Positions 22,369 to 34,659 are shown, counted from the stretch's first letter. The stretch is DNA of 64,000 nucleotides from Zanthoxylum bungeanum (GCA_019454045.1 SKCR01023807.1:179121-243120); one strand, 5' to 3'. Notes: a model not told the origin generated them from the letters alone. Translations and numbers: made by a program.

Positions 22369-23010
22369 GTAATTGTGGCAACACAAACTGGGCGACGCAT
22401 GTTGTTCCGGGCTCGCGGCCCGGTTGGGAGTACGGAGTAGCCCGCAGGGGACTAAACCGGAGAATATTGGAGTCGCCACTCGGTGTGAACCGGGACAAAG
22501 ATTTAAGGCCGCACTCACCCCTCGCAAGGGAAGACCTCAAACCGTTGGGTTCGGAATGGTCCCTTACTTATGCCATTTGTAATGAAATGATTTGTGCAAT
22601 AATTTAACATAGCATAAGCAACATTTATTTCCAAGGAGTATTCTACTTTTAAGTTCACATGCATGAAAGTAGTCATCATAACGGCAAATATGCAATAGCA
22701 CACGGTAATCTCATGAACATGTTTCTATCATATAATGCGGAAAACAAAGAACAACCTAAACATAATGTAAATTCCAAACGCAAAATAAAGGATTAATCAT
22801 GCTTGAAAATGAACAACTAAATGGGCTAAATCATGCTTAAGAATCAAGTAGCATACTAACAGCCTAATCATGCTTGAATACCATCTCATTAACACATCAA
22901 ATAAATAAATGTAGGAATTCAAATAGTATGATTGATTACATGATACAAGAGAAATCACCTAAGAAACAATTATGCATGACATGTGATGAAAAAGACTCAG
23001 TTCAGTGTAT

Positions 23011-23262
23011 GCGCGTTCGTGTAGCGTTCGAAAACGCGTTCGAACGGTAAACAGAAGGTTCTCGTTCGTGTGGTGTTTGATAACGAGTTCGAACGGGACC
23101 AGACTTGATGAAACAAATGCATACGGGTTCGAGTAGCGTTCGTAGACGCGTTCGAACGGTAAACAGAAGGTTCGCGTTCGTATAGCGTTTGATAACACGT
23201 TCGAACGGGACCAGACGGAAAACATGCGTTCGTGCGGCGTTCTAAAACGCGTTCAAACGGGG
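23011..23262. repeat. GTTCGAACG minisatellite in the D LTR
   Basis: About five imperfect units built on GCGTTCG and CGTTCGAACGG, alternating with GTAAACAGAAGGTTC or GACCAGAC. Repeated in the other LTR at 31613-31863. Similar blocks with GTTCGAACG followed by CAGAAGGTTC occur in the LTRs of the copia elements G (48782-49010, 53308-53485) and H (61074-61280). Confidence 0.85.
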
Positions 23263-23692
23263 TTACAGCAGTGACCTCCAAAATGCAGTAAACAACATGA
23301 CACATGCATGAACGGATGAATAGATGACACATAATCAATAATAACGGGCTCAAAGGCACGGCAAAGTATCATGGTAAAGGATTTTAACCTCTCAAAATAG
23401 AGGACCTTTAATCGCACTTACTAAGCCCATGCGCAATGCAACGTGATGCATGATTATGCAAGAAGATGACATACAAAGAAAGCGAATAACGAAATGAAAG
23501 GCGCGGCGAAGTATCGTGGTAAAGGTTCTTTAACCCCTCGAAATGGAGGACCTTTAATCCAACTTACTAAACCCATGCGCTCGATCACGTCATTATATAA
23601 ACAAATAACATGCGGAAATCAAGTAACGAATAATAAATAAATCAAAACAACATAAAACGAAATATGCGTCGTTTACTCCAGAGGTATTTGGA

Positions 23693-23781
23693 GTTGTATC
23701 CCGAGTACAGATCATACTACCATCCATTCGGAATCGGCTATGAAATTTATGTCCGGGTTTCCATCCTATATACCACAAGAG
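23693..23781 (-). other. Conserved ~89-bp module in the D LTR
   Basis: On the minus strand it includes GGTATATAGGATGGAAA, ATAAATTTCATAGCC and GGTAGTATGAT, ending in CGGGATACAAC. Other copies are at 32296-32384 (other D LTR), 51703-51790 (inside element G) and 59471-59554 (LTR K). One frame reads through most copies with a conserved KFHSxFRMDxS core; K has one stop. It is unclear whether it is conserved as DNA, RNA or peptide. Confidence 0.75.
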
Positions 23782-25440
23782 GCGACACATTTTCCGTTTT
23801 ACTCAAGGGCCACGACATACATCATTCCACAATACATGCATTTACTATCTATTCAAGGGCCACAATCATGCATCAATAAATGTCTCTCATGCGATAAAAA
23901 CGAATAAAACAATTAAAAAAGATAGATGGAAATAATAGGAAAAGTACCCTCAGGTCTAACATTTTATGTCTACTTTCGGACTCGCATTTCTCGGCCGTCG
24001 GAAGGGCTATCACTCTGCAACTCTTTCGGTTTACTGGATTAACATCTTAGCTCGCTATTTTGCTATTTTGGTCGTTGTTTTCACTCCGTTTTGCTGCTGT
24101 TTCCTCGGGGTTTTCTGGTCACTATTTTTTGGGTAATTACGGGACTATTTTGCGGGTTATTTAGACCGGTTTGGGCTGCGGTTTTGGACTATTTTTTATA
24201 CATTTTCTGGGCAGTTTTAAAGGGTATTTATGCGGCAAAATGGATAGTTTTAGTGAGTGTAATTTGTGGCAGTTTTGGGCAGTGCAATAGGCAGTCTCTC
24301 GGCAATTTGAGGGGCTGGGAAATAAAGGGTTCTATTCGTGCAGTGAGGGAAGATTTATAAGGCTGTGAAGGCTGTTGGTTGGTTGAAGCATGAAGGGGTT
24401 TTATTTGAGCGATGTGGGATTGAAGGATAAGGGGGGCTTACGTGAGGGATTTGTTGGCAGGCTTGAGGTGTGTCGAAGTTGCGGCTGCTAAGTGGGGTCT
24501 TGGTGCGTTTAAGTTGTGGCTGCTGGTGTGAGGTAAGCAGTGTGTTGAAGAGGGTGAATGTGGCGTATGAGTTGTTTTGTTAGCTGTGTCGAGTGCTTGA
24601 AGGCGTGGAGGCTAGGTGGCAGTGTGTGGAGGCGTGAAGGCTATGAGGTTGCTCATCAAGGGTTTATTTTTTATTGTTGGTTTCGGCTGGGTGGGGACGT
24701 ATGAGTTATTGTGAGGCAGTGATGTGATTGGGGAAGGTTACGTGTGCATTGATTGGAACAATGAAGGGAAGCAGGTGGCGTTGAAGGTGTTGATGATGAA
24801 TGAAGGGTTGTTTTGAGTGAAGTATTTGGTGCGTGGTTCCGCTGGGCGTGAGGGGTGGATGAAGTTAGGGGCGTGAGGGGTTTTGGTCTGTTGAGTCGAA
24901 GGCTTGTGGGTGTAGCGTCGTGAGAGGGGAGTGAAGGCTAGTGACGAGTGGAGGGGTTTTGAGGGCTGTCGGTTTGGGAGAGTGGCGAGAGAGCTTATTT
25001 TATTGTTGCTGCCGAGAATCTGTGTGTTTGATTTGTGGGGTTTTTTTGTGATGGTGGTTGCAGAGAGTTGAGAGAGTGAGGGGGAGCCGTGAATGGTTTC
25101 TTAGGCCTAGGGTTTTGTCAGTATTTTGGGTTTCATTTGTTATTAAGCCGTGAGTCAGTAGTTGGGAGAGGGCTGTACGAGTACCTTAATGGCTGCTGTT
25201 GGCTGGTGCTTTGATCGGTAAAGAGGGTGTTATTTCAAGATGCAAGTGGCTGGTTTGGTGTGTTGAATCAGAAGGTAGAGAGAGAGATCGATGTGTTTAG
25301 GGTTTATTCTCCTTTGTTCTGGTTTGTGGTCACTACCGAGAGAGAGGAAGGGTAGCTACTGCGTGTTAGGGTTTATTATTTGTGTGTTTGATGATTGTTG
25401 TCCAGGGGAGAAGGAGGAGGTCACTAGGGTTGGATTTGTG

Positions 25441-25452
25441 TTATTTTTATAG
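25441..25452 (-). promoter_or_regulatory. Probable TATA box of the D LTR
   Basis: CTATAAAAATAA on the minus strand; same sequence at 34000-34011 in the other LTR. If used, R plus U5 would be about 3 kb. Confidence 0.5.
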
Positions 25453-26114
25453 TGAGAGGGTAGGGTTTGCATGGATTTGATGTCAAACAAGGAAATGATT
25501 TGATTGATTGGGGGGACAAGATTTGGTGAATTAGGAAGGTTGAATATTTGATTGGTGTTAATTAGACATTTAATTTGTTAGATTAGGAAGTCAATATTTT
25601 TAATTGGTTATGATTGATTTTAATTAGGCATAATATTTCTTATAAAATATTTTTTTAAGTTAGGAAGTTACAATATTAATTTGGTATAATTATATTTTAT
25701 GTCTTATTTAATTTGGTAAATGGTTTAAATATTTTATTTAATTCAATTATATTATTTAATTAATATTTAATTAATATTTTATTTAATTTGGAGGTATTTT
25801 AGGGTGATATGGCATGTGGGCCTAGATGGTGGACGTGGGCTTGGTGATGGTGGGTGTGGGCTTGGTGATGGTGGTTGTGGGCTTGGTGATGGTGGGTTAG
25901 GTGTTGTGTTGGCTAAATGAGTGGGTTTGGGTTAAGGGTGTGTTTTAAAATAAAGGTCCAACATGCGAACCCGAAGCAAAACAAGCGAACTAAAATCCAA
26001 TAAAATACTGATTCCCTTCCGATGTCCGTTTTCCGCGGCTCCTGCGACTTAAAAGGTAGTGCCTCGAAATGAGACTCATCATCGGGTCTTACATGCAAAA
26101 ATGCAGTGCCTACA

Positions 26115-26130
26115 GTCGCCCCCACTTTGA
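26115..26130 (-). other. Polypurine tract of D
   Basis: TCAAAGTGGGGGCGAC on the minus strand, directly before the 3' LTR. This position fixes the element's orientation. Confidence 0.8.
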
Positions 26131-26249
26131 TGGGACTTGTGTAATGTGTAACAGTGACAATCCTATCAAAGTTATGCAATGCATTTTTACTTTCATGGCT
26201 CGCCAGCTGCCACCTGACTTGCTGCTGCTCCGCTGAGCTAATGATGCAA

Positions 26250-27535
26250 TGGACCTCGATCTTGGGACGCATCCCAATAACTGCAACTGACGTGTGGGCC
26301 TCGACCCTGGGACGCATCCCCAAACTGGAACTACAGTGGACCTCGATCCTGGGACGCATCCCAATAACTGCAACCGACAACGGGGGCCTCGACTCTGGGA
26401 CGCATCCCAATACCGCTGACAAAATGGGCCCGACCATGGGACGCATCCCACAACTAAAGGTGCAGGGGGGCCAACAACCCTGGGACGCATCCCGATAACT
26501 GCAACCGACAACGGGGGCTCACGGCCTTGGGACGCATCCCGATAACGTTGCCAAAATGGGCCTCGACCTTAGGACACATCCCCAAAACTAAAGGTGCAGG
26601 GGGGCCAACGGCCCTGAGACGCATCCCGATAACTGCAACCAACAATGGGGGATCACGGCCCTGGACGCATCCCGATAACGCTGCCAAAATGGACCTCGAC
26701 CCTGGGACGCATCCCCAAAAACTGCTGATGATATGGGTTTACAACCCTGGGACGCATCCCTAAACTGCTGATAAAATATGGGCCTCAACCTTGGGACGCA
26801 TCCCCAAAAATGTTGATATTGATGGAGTGGGTACAACCCTGGGATGCATCCCCAAAACTGCTGATGCTGAAGAAGTGGGTACAACCCTAGGACGCATCCC
26901 CGAAACTGCTGATACTGATGAAGTGGGTTACAACCCTGGAACGCATCTCCAAACTACTACTGATGCTGATGTGGGTCTCGACCCTGTGACTCATCCCTAA
27001 AATTGATACTGATACTGTTGCGGGCCTCAACCCTAGTGACTCATTCCCAAAACTGATACTGATGATGACGTAGGCCTCGGCCCTAGGACTCATCCCTGAA
27101 ACCGATACTGCTGTGGGCCTAGACCCTGGGACTCATCCCCACAACTGATACTGATGATGACGTAGGCCTCGGCCCTGGAGTGCCATACCAAGCAGAACTG
27201 ATTCTGATAAGGATGTGGGCCCTGCCCCCAGAGTGCCATAATCGGCAAGACTGGTACTGATAAAGACGTGGGCCTCAACCCCTAGAGTACCATACCCGGC
27301 AAGACTGGTTCTGATAATGATATGGGCCTCGCCCCCGAACTGTTACTGATATGGGCCTCGCCCCCAAAACTGATACTGATATGGGCCTAGCTCTATACTG
27401 ATACTGATATGGACCTCGTCCCAAACTGATACTGAAATGGGCCTCGCCCCCAGAGTGCCATACTCGACCAGACTAATAATGATAATGGGGCTTCGCCCCA
27501 GAGTGCCATACCTGGCAAGACTGATGCTGATGCTA
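26250..27535 (-). repeat. Tandem repeats in the 3' untranslated region of D
   Basis: About twenty or more units of roughly 45-60 bp. On the plus strand they are built on GGGCCTCGACCCTGGGACGCATCCC-like blocks (each a near palindrome GGGACGCATCCC) with spacers such as AACTGCTGATACTGAT. Toward 27100 the block drifts to GACTCATCCC, and from about 27170 to an AGTGCCATAC-CGGCAAGACTG version. A further short cluster of TGTGGGCCTCAACCCT is at 28376-28550. Long open frames on both strands here follow from the repeat period and are not genes. Variable tandem repeats before the 3' LTR are known from Tat-lineage elements and can seed satellites. Confidence 0.9.
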
Positions 27536-28375
27536 ATGTGTCATTTCAACATATTAAATTGCCTCTCATAAGATAATCCTGATAGCTATACATATTTTCA
27601 TCCTCAATGAATGTTTTCGCATCGAAACCTGAGAACCTTCAAAGTACTTGATACACTCAACTCCGATCCTTTTAATAGGTGATCTGAACTAGACTCCTAG
27701 TGTGTTTGTTCCAGGGCTCTTTCGCAGATTATTCCTTAAGTGAACTAACTCGATGATTTCGTTTCGGAGAATCGGATTGGTGTGTCTAACCAAACTGGAT
27801 GTCTCGATCACACTCTGTGATTACTTCGTCATACTCAACATGATAGGGTCTTCTTCTTTTTTTCCTTGTCTCTTTCTTTTCATTCTTTTTTTTTCTTTTT
27901 CTTTTTCTTTTTTTTGACGCACCTACCCTTTAAGGTAGCATTTTCTCCTCATGGTGGTCCTACTACTCGCCCATGGGTAGCTTCATGCTTATCGGTTATA
28001 GGCGGTCTATTTTTCTTTTCTTTTCAGAGACTTTCTTTGTTCCCAACCATATCATATATCGTAGCATAAGTAAACCAGGGTGGACATCCAGGCAAACGGT
28101 CATTCATCGATCCATCATCCCTTCGGCTAGTTATCTTGCCAACCACTAGGTTTCCACTGTTGAGATCCCGTAATCAAGTGCTCGCGAGTCCAGTTGAGAT
28201 CAATCCATTCAGAATACCGGACGAGAGCACGTCTCGCACTTATCGTTTCTAAAGTTTCTCCCTACAGCAAATAATGTCATCACCGGACATATGTCTAACT
28301 ATCAAAGATTTATCTCTCTCATTTTTTCTCTTTTTTTTTTCACTTATTCCACAGAATTCTTCCGTCATCTTCTGA
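27536..28375 (-). other. Non-coding interior of D
   Basis: No pol domain seen on either strand. It includes a 70-bp pyrimidine tract on the plus strand (27848-27917), purine-rich on the element's strand; its distance from the LTR makes it unlikely to be the polypurine primer. Confidence 0.5.
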
Positions 28376-28933
28376 TAATATGGGCTTCACCCCCTGAGAT
28401 CCATTCCCGAAACTCAAACTCATGTGGGCCTCAACCTTGGGATTCCTCCTCAATACCAACATCAATGTGGGCCTCAACCCTCAAATTAATACCTGAATCT
28501 AACACCAATGTGGGCCTCAACCCTCAGATTATTACCCGAATCTGATACTGTGCTTTCGCTGTTTCTGAATGGCTTGTCTTTGCTGCTTTCTCTTTTCTTC
28601 TTCAAAACCTGTGAACACAAAACAAAACAAACACAAAAAGGATGCAAAATGGGTTACGTGTATGCATGCATGCATGTGTTTCTTATCCCATCGGGCTAGG
28701 TCTTCCGCTGATTCCCTTGGTGACTGCTCGTTCTTTTCTTCCTCAAGTAAAGTATTGTTTCAATATGTCCACGTCGATCAGCTCGGTGAACTCATTCTCC
28801 TCTAAATCTGACAGTCTCACTGTCCCCTTTCCCATTGCTGAATGGCCATCCTGTCTTTTCTGCTTGCTTCCTCCAAAAATTCACCGGGTTCGAAATATTG
28901 CTGAGTATCATAGTACAAGGTTGAATACTTTTG

Positions 28934-29275
28934 TCAAATATACTTATGTTGCAGAGACTCAGGCAAGTTAACGAAATGATCATCTTTATTATCATTGAGA
29001 AAAGGTTCAAACAAATAGACAAAATCAATGTCTCTATTAATAAATGTTGGATCACAACTGAATAAGATCTGGGAGACAAACATCTCCATAATTGCAACTT
29101 TATTTTCTCTTGCTTTCTTATTTCCTTCGACCATCAATTTCTCCAAAAACAATAGTTCCTCTTCCCATTCACTTCTCCCTTTTGCAACCTCCGTCTCATC
29201 ACTGTCTGAGAAGTTTTCCCAAAGATCCTCCCTCTGCTTTATTTCACTTTTACCATTGTTGCCCTGTATCCCCAT
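28934..29275 (-). pseudogene. Charged open frame downstream of gag in D
   Basis: 113 codons, rich in Glu, Asp and Lys (EDLWENFSDSDETE, EWEEELLFLEKLM). It overlaps the end of the gag remnant in another frame and follows it immediately. I do not recognise a domain. It could be the frame-shifted C-terminal part of gag or of the region before the missing pol. Not expected to be a host gene. Confidence 0.4.
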
Positions 29276-29931
29276 GCGAGAAGTTTGGTAGTTGTGGGTT
29301 TGAAGGACACGGCTGTTGGTAGGCCGGAGTCAATAATGTGGGTAGGTGGAGGTTTTCTGTGTATGTTGGCTTGTTCTTTTTCCGGGTTGGGTATTTTATG
29401 GGCAACAATGAGGTTTTGGATTTCATGCCTAAGGCGGATGCAGTTATTAGTTTCATGGCCTCTTTCTTGGTGGAAGTAACAATGATTTAGGTTGAGGTAC
29501 GGTGGCACAGAGTTTGGAAGTGGTCTAGGTTTTAAGGGTTTTAGAAGTCCTTGCATCTTCAGTTTCTTAAACACCTTTGACAAAGATCTACCAAGATTGG
29601 AGAATCGTCTGTTTCTAACAGGGGCAACCTCAGGGGAAGTGGGCTTGGTCTCCGAAGGTTCCCCGATGATCTTTCCATTCTAATTGTTCATCTCTCTGTT
29701 ATCAGCTATATAGAGTGCGGTCAAACTGGCCACAACATTAGTCAAAACTTGCAATATCTCAATAATTCCTGTTACTTTGGTCTCCAATTGATCCAGGCGG
29801 GATCCCTCGTTGGCTGACTCACTCATGTTGGCTGATGGTCTTCTGACAAGTCTTCCCTCAACCCAACGGGTATCTATGATGGCTTTTTGAACACAAGGGG
29901 TTAGCATGATGCGTGTATGCATGAGGTGCAC
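29239..29931 (-). pseudogene. gag: Gag remnant of Tat/Ogre-like element D
   Basis: One reading frame on the minus strand with a single TAG at 29680-29682. The N-terminal part (from a possible start at 29829, MSESANEGSRLDQLETKV) is followed by a short linker. Then comes the conserved C-terminal part with SLSKVFKKLKMQGLLKPL and a knuckle-like Cys-x2-His-x4-His-x4-Cys (CYFHQERGHETNNC), then RLRHEIQNLI. This C-terminal signature is typical of Tat/Ogre-type gypsy gags. The central capsid domain that normally separates the two parts is missing, so gag is internally deleted. Gag coats element RNA; this version is unlikely to assemble particles alone. Confidence 0.8.
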
Positions 29932-29984
29932 GACATGTATGCGATATATGGAATAAATAAGCTTATAAAAGAATTTACACTAAC

Positions 29985-30440
29985 TGGCCCATTATCATTT
30001 TAAAGTGTTCAATCATATTATTGCGTGGTGCAAACTTGTCCCAGTTGAAATGGCCCAACAGGTTTACACTCCGCGATAACATAACCAAATAACTTCAAAT
30101 GATAAAAGGCCTATACATAAAATGGCCTACCGGCATTTTAGAAGCCTTTGGCCCAACTGTCAAAGGACACGAACTCGTCCCAGTTTAAATGGCACAACAA
30201 GTTCACATCTCTTGACAAAAGGTCCACTTGGATCCAAATAACAATGGTCCAAAACACAAACATAACAAGATAATTCAAGCATAAAGTAATAAGTTCTACA
30301 GAGTGGCCCACTAACATTTTAGAAGCTTTGGGCCTAATTGTCATAAGATACGAACTCGCCCCAGTTTAAATGGCCCAACAAGTTCGCATTTCTGACAAAA
30401 AGTCCAACCGCATCCAAATGAGGATGGTCCACAAACACAA
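29985..30440 (-). repeat. Tandem repeats of about 180 bp in the leader of D
   Basis: About 2.5 units, each with TTTAGAAGC, a CGAACTCG-CCCAGTTTAAATGGC stretch and a CAAGTTC block. A related single unit is recognisable in the leader of K near 60570-60680 on the plus strand, which supports that K and D are of one lineage. Confidence 0.8.
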
Positions 30441-30960
30441 GGAAATAGTTTCTATAGGCCATACAACACCGGTCTATGCGTGGGTTCGTGGGAGTGTAGA
30501 CAAAGACTCTCGATGGCGAAGGATTGCCCACAACTAGGTCTCCCCACTCAAGGGTTCGAGCGACCAAGTGAGCGCACCTTTTTTATACCCTAAAGTACGT
30601 GCCAACGAGCTATGGTGTGTGACTGACTGTCAAATGGATTTCTTGTTGCAGATTCCCCAGAGGGAGGGTGGAGCGAGGCTCTCTTAAGTACCCAAGCCTC
30701 TTAGGCTCTTATCGCTTGGTGACAGGAATAAGCAACAAGTCCTCCAGATTAGTCTGTCACAATAGGCTACAAGTAGATGATTATCTAGGTGCCTTCACAG
30801 CTTTTCCTTCTAGAAAGGTAGTGAGTGAAGGAAGACACCAAATCATTACCCAGCTTAAACAATATGCCTTTGATTAAACCCCTTTTAACTCACAGTAGAC
30901 ACGGTTAATTAAAGCACAAATCATATTATTACAAGACATTATTTCGGGGCCGATTCTCTA
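30441..30960 (-). other. Leader of D next to the primer site, non-coding
   Basis: No domain on either strand. The GGGCCGATTCTCTATCCCC stretch at its end (minus: GGGGATAGAGAATCGGCCC) is also found after the primer site of K (60163-60182). Confidence 0.6.
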
Positions 30961-30978
30961 TCCCCAGTGGAGTCGCCA
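30961..30978 (-). other. Primer binding site of D
   Basis: TGGCGACTCCACTGGGGA on the minus strand, three bases from the 5' LTR. The same type (TGGCAACTCCACTAGGGA) is at 60151-60168 in K. Ogre elements are reported to use an Arg tRNA; I cannot verify the tRNA match here. Confidence 0.8.
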
Positions 30979-30981
30979 GAC

Positions 30982-33900
30982 AGTGGGAACACAAACTGGG
31001 CGACGCATGTTGTTCCGGGCTCGCGGCCCGGTTGGGAGTACGGAGTAGCCCGTAGGGGACTAAACCGGAGAATATTGGAGTCGCCACTCGGTGTGAACCG
31101 GGACAAAGATTTAAGGCCGCACTCACCCCTCGCAAGGGAAGACCTCAAACCGTTGGGTTCGGAATGGTCCCTTACTTATGCCACTTGTAATGAAAGATTT
31201 GTGCAATAATTTAAATAGCCTAAGCACATTTATTTCCAAGGAGTATTCTCTTTTAAGTTCACATGCATGAAAGTAGTCATCATAACGGCAAATATGCAAT
31301 AGCACACGGTAATATCATGAACATGTTTCTATCATATAATGCGGAAACAAGAACAACCTAAACATAATGTAAATTCCAAACGCAAAATAAAGGACTAATC
31401 ATGCTTGAAAATGAACAACTAAATGGGCTAAATCATGCTTAAGAACCAAGTAGCATACTAACAGCCTAATCATGCTTGAATACCATCTCATGAACACATC
31501 AAATAAATAAATGTAGGAATTCAAATAGTATGATTGATTACATGATACAAGAGAAATCACCTAAGAAACAATTATGCATGACATGTGATGAAAAGGACTC
31601 AGTTCAGTGTATGCGCGTTCGTGTAGCGTTCGAAAACGCGTTCGAACGGTAAACAGAAGGTTCTCGTTTGTATGGCGTTTGATAACGCGTTCGAACGGGA
31701 CCAGACTTGATGAAACAAATGCATGCGGGTTCGAGTAGCGTTCGTAGACGCGTTCGAATGGTAAACAGAAGGTTGTGTTCGTATAACATTTGATAACGTG
31801 TTCGAACGGGACCAGACGGAAAACATGCATTCGTGTGGCGTTCTGAAACACGTTTAAATGGGGTTACAGCAGTGACCTCCAAAATACAGTAAAACAACAT
31901 GACACATACATGAACGGATGAATAGATGACACATAATCAATAATAACGGGCTCAAAGGCGCGACAAAGCATCGTGGTAAAGGATTTTAACCTCTCAAAAT
32001 AGAGGACCTTTAATCGCACTTACTAAGCCCATGCGTAATGCAACATGATGCATGATTATGCAAGAAGATGACATACAGAAAAAAAGCGAATAATGAAATG
32101 AAAGGCGCGGCGACAGTATCGTGGTAAGGTTCTTTAACCCTCGAAATGGAGGACCTTTAATCCAACTTACTAAACCCATGCGCTCGATCACGTCATTACA
32201 TAAACAAATAACATGCGGAAATCAAGTAACGAATAATAAATAAATCAAAACAACATAAAACGAAATATGCGTCGTTTACTCCAGTGGTACGTGGAGTTGT
32301 ATCCCGAGTACAGATCATACTACCGTCTATTCGGAATCGGCTATGAAATTTATGTCCGGGTTTCCATCCTATATACCCCAAGAGACGACACATTTTTCGT
32401 TTTACTCAAGGGCCACAACATACTTCATTCCACAATACATGCATTTAAACGACTCTCATGCGATAAAAACGAATAAAACAATTAAAAAAGATAGATGGAA
32501 ATAATAGGAAAAGTACCATCAAGTCTAACCTTTTATGTCGACTTTCGGACTCGCGTTTCACGGCCGTCGGAAGGGCTATCACTCCGCAACTCTTTCGGTT
32601 TACTGGATTAACATCTTAGCTCGCTGTTTTGCTGTTTTGGTCGCTGTTTTCACTCCGTTTTGCTACTGTTTCCTCGCGGTTTTTTGGTCACTATTTTTTG
32701 GGTAATTACGGGACTTTTTGCGGTTATTTGGACCGGTTTGGCTGCGGTTTTGGACTGTTTTTTATGAAGTTTCGGGTCAGTTTCTGGGCAGTTTTAAGGG
32801 GTATTTATGCGGCAAACTAGATAGTTTTAGTGAGTGAATTTGTGGCAGTTTTGGGCAGTGCAATAGGCAGTCTCTCGGCAATTTGAGGGGCTGGCAGTAA
32901 GGGCTCTATTCGTGCAGTGAGAGAAGATTTATAAGGCTTAGGCTGTTGGTTGGTTGAAGCGTGAATGGGTTTTATGTGAGCGATGTGGGATTGAAGGATA
33001 AGGGGGGCTTACGTGAGGGATTTGTTGGCAGGCTTGAATTGTGTTGAAATTGCGGCTACTGAGTGGGGTCTTGGTGCGTTTAAGTTGCGGCTGCTGGCGT
33101 GAAGTAAGCAGTGTGTTGAAGAGGGTGAATGTGGCGTATGAGTTGTTTTGTTGGCTGTGTCGAGTGCTTGAAGGCGTGGAGGCTAGGTGGCAGTGTGTGG
33201 AGGCGTGAGGCTATGAGGCTGCTCATCAAGGGTTTATTGTTTATTTTGGTTCGGCTTGGTGGGGGGACGTATGAGTTATTGTGAGGCAGTGATGTGAGTG
33301 GGAAGGTTACGTGTGCGTGGATTGGAGCAATGAAGGGAAGCAGGTGGCGTTGAGTGTGTTGATGATGAATGAAGGGTTGTTTGAGTGAAGTATTTGGTGC
33401 GTGGCTGCGCTGGGCGTGAGGGGTGGATGAAGTTAGGGCGTGAGGGGTCTTGGTTTGTTGAGTTGAAGGCTTGTGGGTGTAGCGTCGTGAGAGGGGAGTG
33501 AAGGCTAGTGACGAGTGGAGGGGTTTTGAGGGCTGTCGGTTTGGGAGAGTGGCGAGAGGGCTTATTTTATTGTTGCTGGTGAGAATCTGTGTGTTTGATT
33601 GTGGGGTTTTTTTGTGATGGTGGTTGCAGAGAGTTGAGAGAGGGAGGGGGAGCCGTGAATGGTTCTTAGGCCTAGGGTTTTGTCAGTATTCAGGTTTCAT
33701 TTGTTGTTAAGCCGTGAGTCAGTAGTTGGGAGAGGGCTGTGCGAGTACCTTAATGGCTGCTGTTGGCTGGTGCTTTGATCGGTAAAGAGGGTGTTATTTC
33801 ATGTTGCAAGTGGCTGGTTTGGTGTTTGAATCAGAAGGTAGAGAGAGAGATCGCTGTGTTTAGGGTTTATTCTCATTTGTCTGGTTTGTGGTCACTGCCG

Positions 33901-34654
33901 AGAGAGAGGAAGGGTAGCTACTGCGTGTTGGGTTTATTGTTTGTGTGTTGATGATTGTCATCCAGGGGAGAAGGAGGAGGTCACTAGGTTGGATTTGTGT
34001 TATTTTTATAGTGAGATGGTAAGGTTTGCATGGATTTGGTGTCAAACAAGGAAATGATTTGATTGATTGGGGGGACAAAATTTGGTGAATTAGGAAGGTT
34101 GAATATTTGATTGGTGTTAATTAGGCATTTAATTTGTTAGATTAGGAAGTCAATATTTTTAATTGGTTATGATTGATTTTAATTAGGCATAATATTTCTT
34201 ATATAATATTTTAAGTTAGGAAGTTACAATATTAATTTGGTATAATTAATTTTATGTCTTATTTAATTGTTAAATGGTTTAATTATTTTATTAAATTCAA
34301 TTACATTATTTAATTAATATTTAATTAATATTTGATTTAATTTGGAGGTATTTTAGGGTGATATGGGCGTGTGGGCCTAGATGGTGGGCGTGTGTCTGGT
34401 GGGTGTTGGCTGGTGTGTGGGTGTGTGGGCGAGGTGGTGTTAGGTGTTGTGTTGGCTAAAGTGGGTTGGGTGGGTTAAGGGTGTGTTTTAAAACAAAGGT
34501 CAACAAGCGAACCCAAAGCAAAACAATCGAACTAAAATCCAACAAAATACTGATTCCCTTACGACGTCCGTTTTCCGCGGCTCCGCGACTTAAAAGTTAC
34601 TGCCTCCAAATGAGACTCATCTCGGGTCTTACATGCAAAAATGCAGTGCCTACA
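30982..34654 (-). repeat. 5' LTR of D (right copy, 3673 bp)
   Basis: Collinear with 22374-26114. Its end next to the primer site reads CCCACT where the other copy reads GCCACA, so the CA terminus is mutated here. It contains the minisatellite at 31613-31863 and the conserved module at 32296-32384. Confidence 0.93.
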
Positions 34655-34659
34655 GTAAT

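Larger units (their letters stand above)
22374..26114 (-). repeat. 3' LTR of D (left copy, 3741 bp)
   Basis: On the minus strand it begins TGTAGGCACTGC at 26114 and ends GTTGCCACA at 22374. It is nearly collinear with the copy at 30982-34654, with scattered substitutions and small indels. It contains a minisatellite (23011-23262), a conserved ~89-bp module (23693-23781) and a probable TATA box (25441-25452). Confidence 0.93.
22374..34654 (-). mobile_element. Element D: gag-only Tat/Ogre-like gypsy element, minus strand, nested in B
   Basis: Flanked by GTAAT (22369-22373 and 34655-34659). Two LTRs of 3741 and 3673 bp enclose a 4867-bp interior. On the minus strand the order is 5' LTR (34654-30982), primer site (30978-30961), leader with about 180-bp repeats, gag remnant (29931-29239), unknown region, tandem-repeat tract (28550-26250), polypurine tract (26130-26115) and 3' LTR (26114-22374). 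The very long LTRs, the gag type, the TGGCGACTCC primer site and tandem repeats before the 3' LTR are features described for the Tat/Ogre lineage. No protease, reverse transcriptase, RNase H or integrase was found, so it is non-autonomous. Confidence 0.88.

Noticed and set aside
23593..23790. Small protein gene in the D LTR
   Set aside because: The frame overlaps the conserved module but has no start context, the copies differ outside the module, and K has a stop; kept only as a module.
25913..27093. Several long open frames on both strands in the D repeat tract
   Set aside because: They arise from a tandem repeat whose unit lacks stops; the translations only repeat a few words.
27848..27917. 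Pyrimidine tract as polypurine primer of D
   Set aside because: It is 1.7 kb from the 3' LTR; the tract at 26115-26130 is in the right place.
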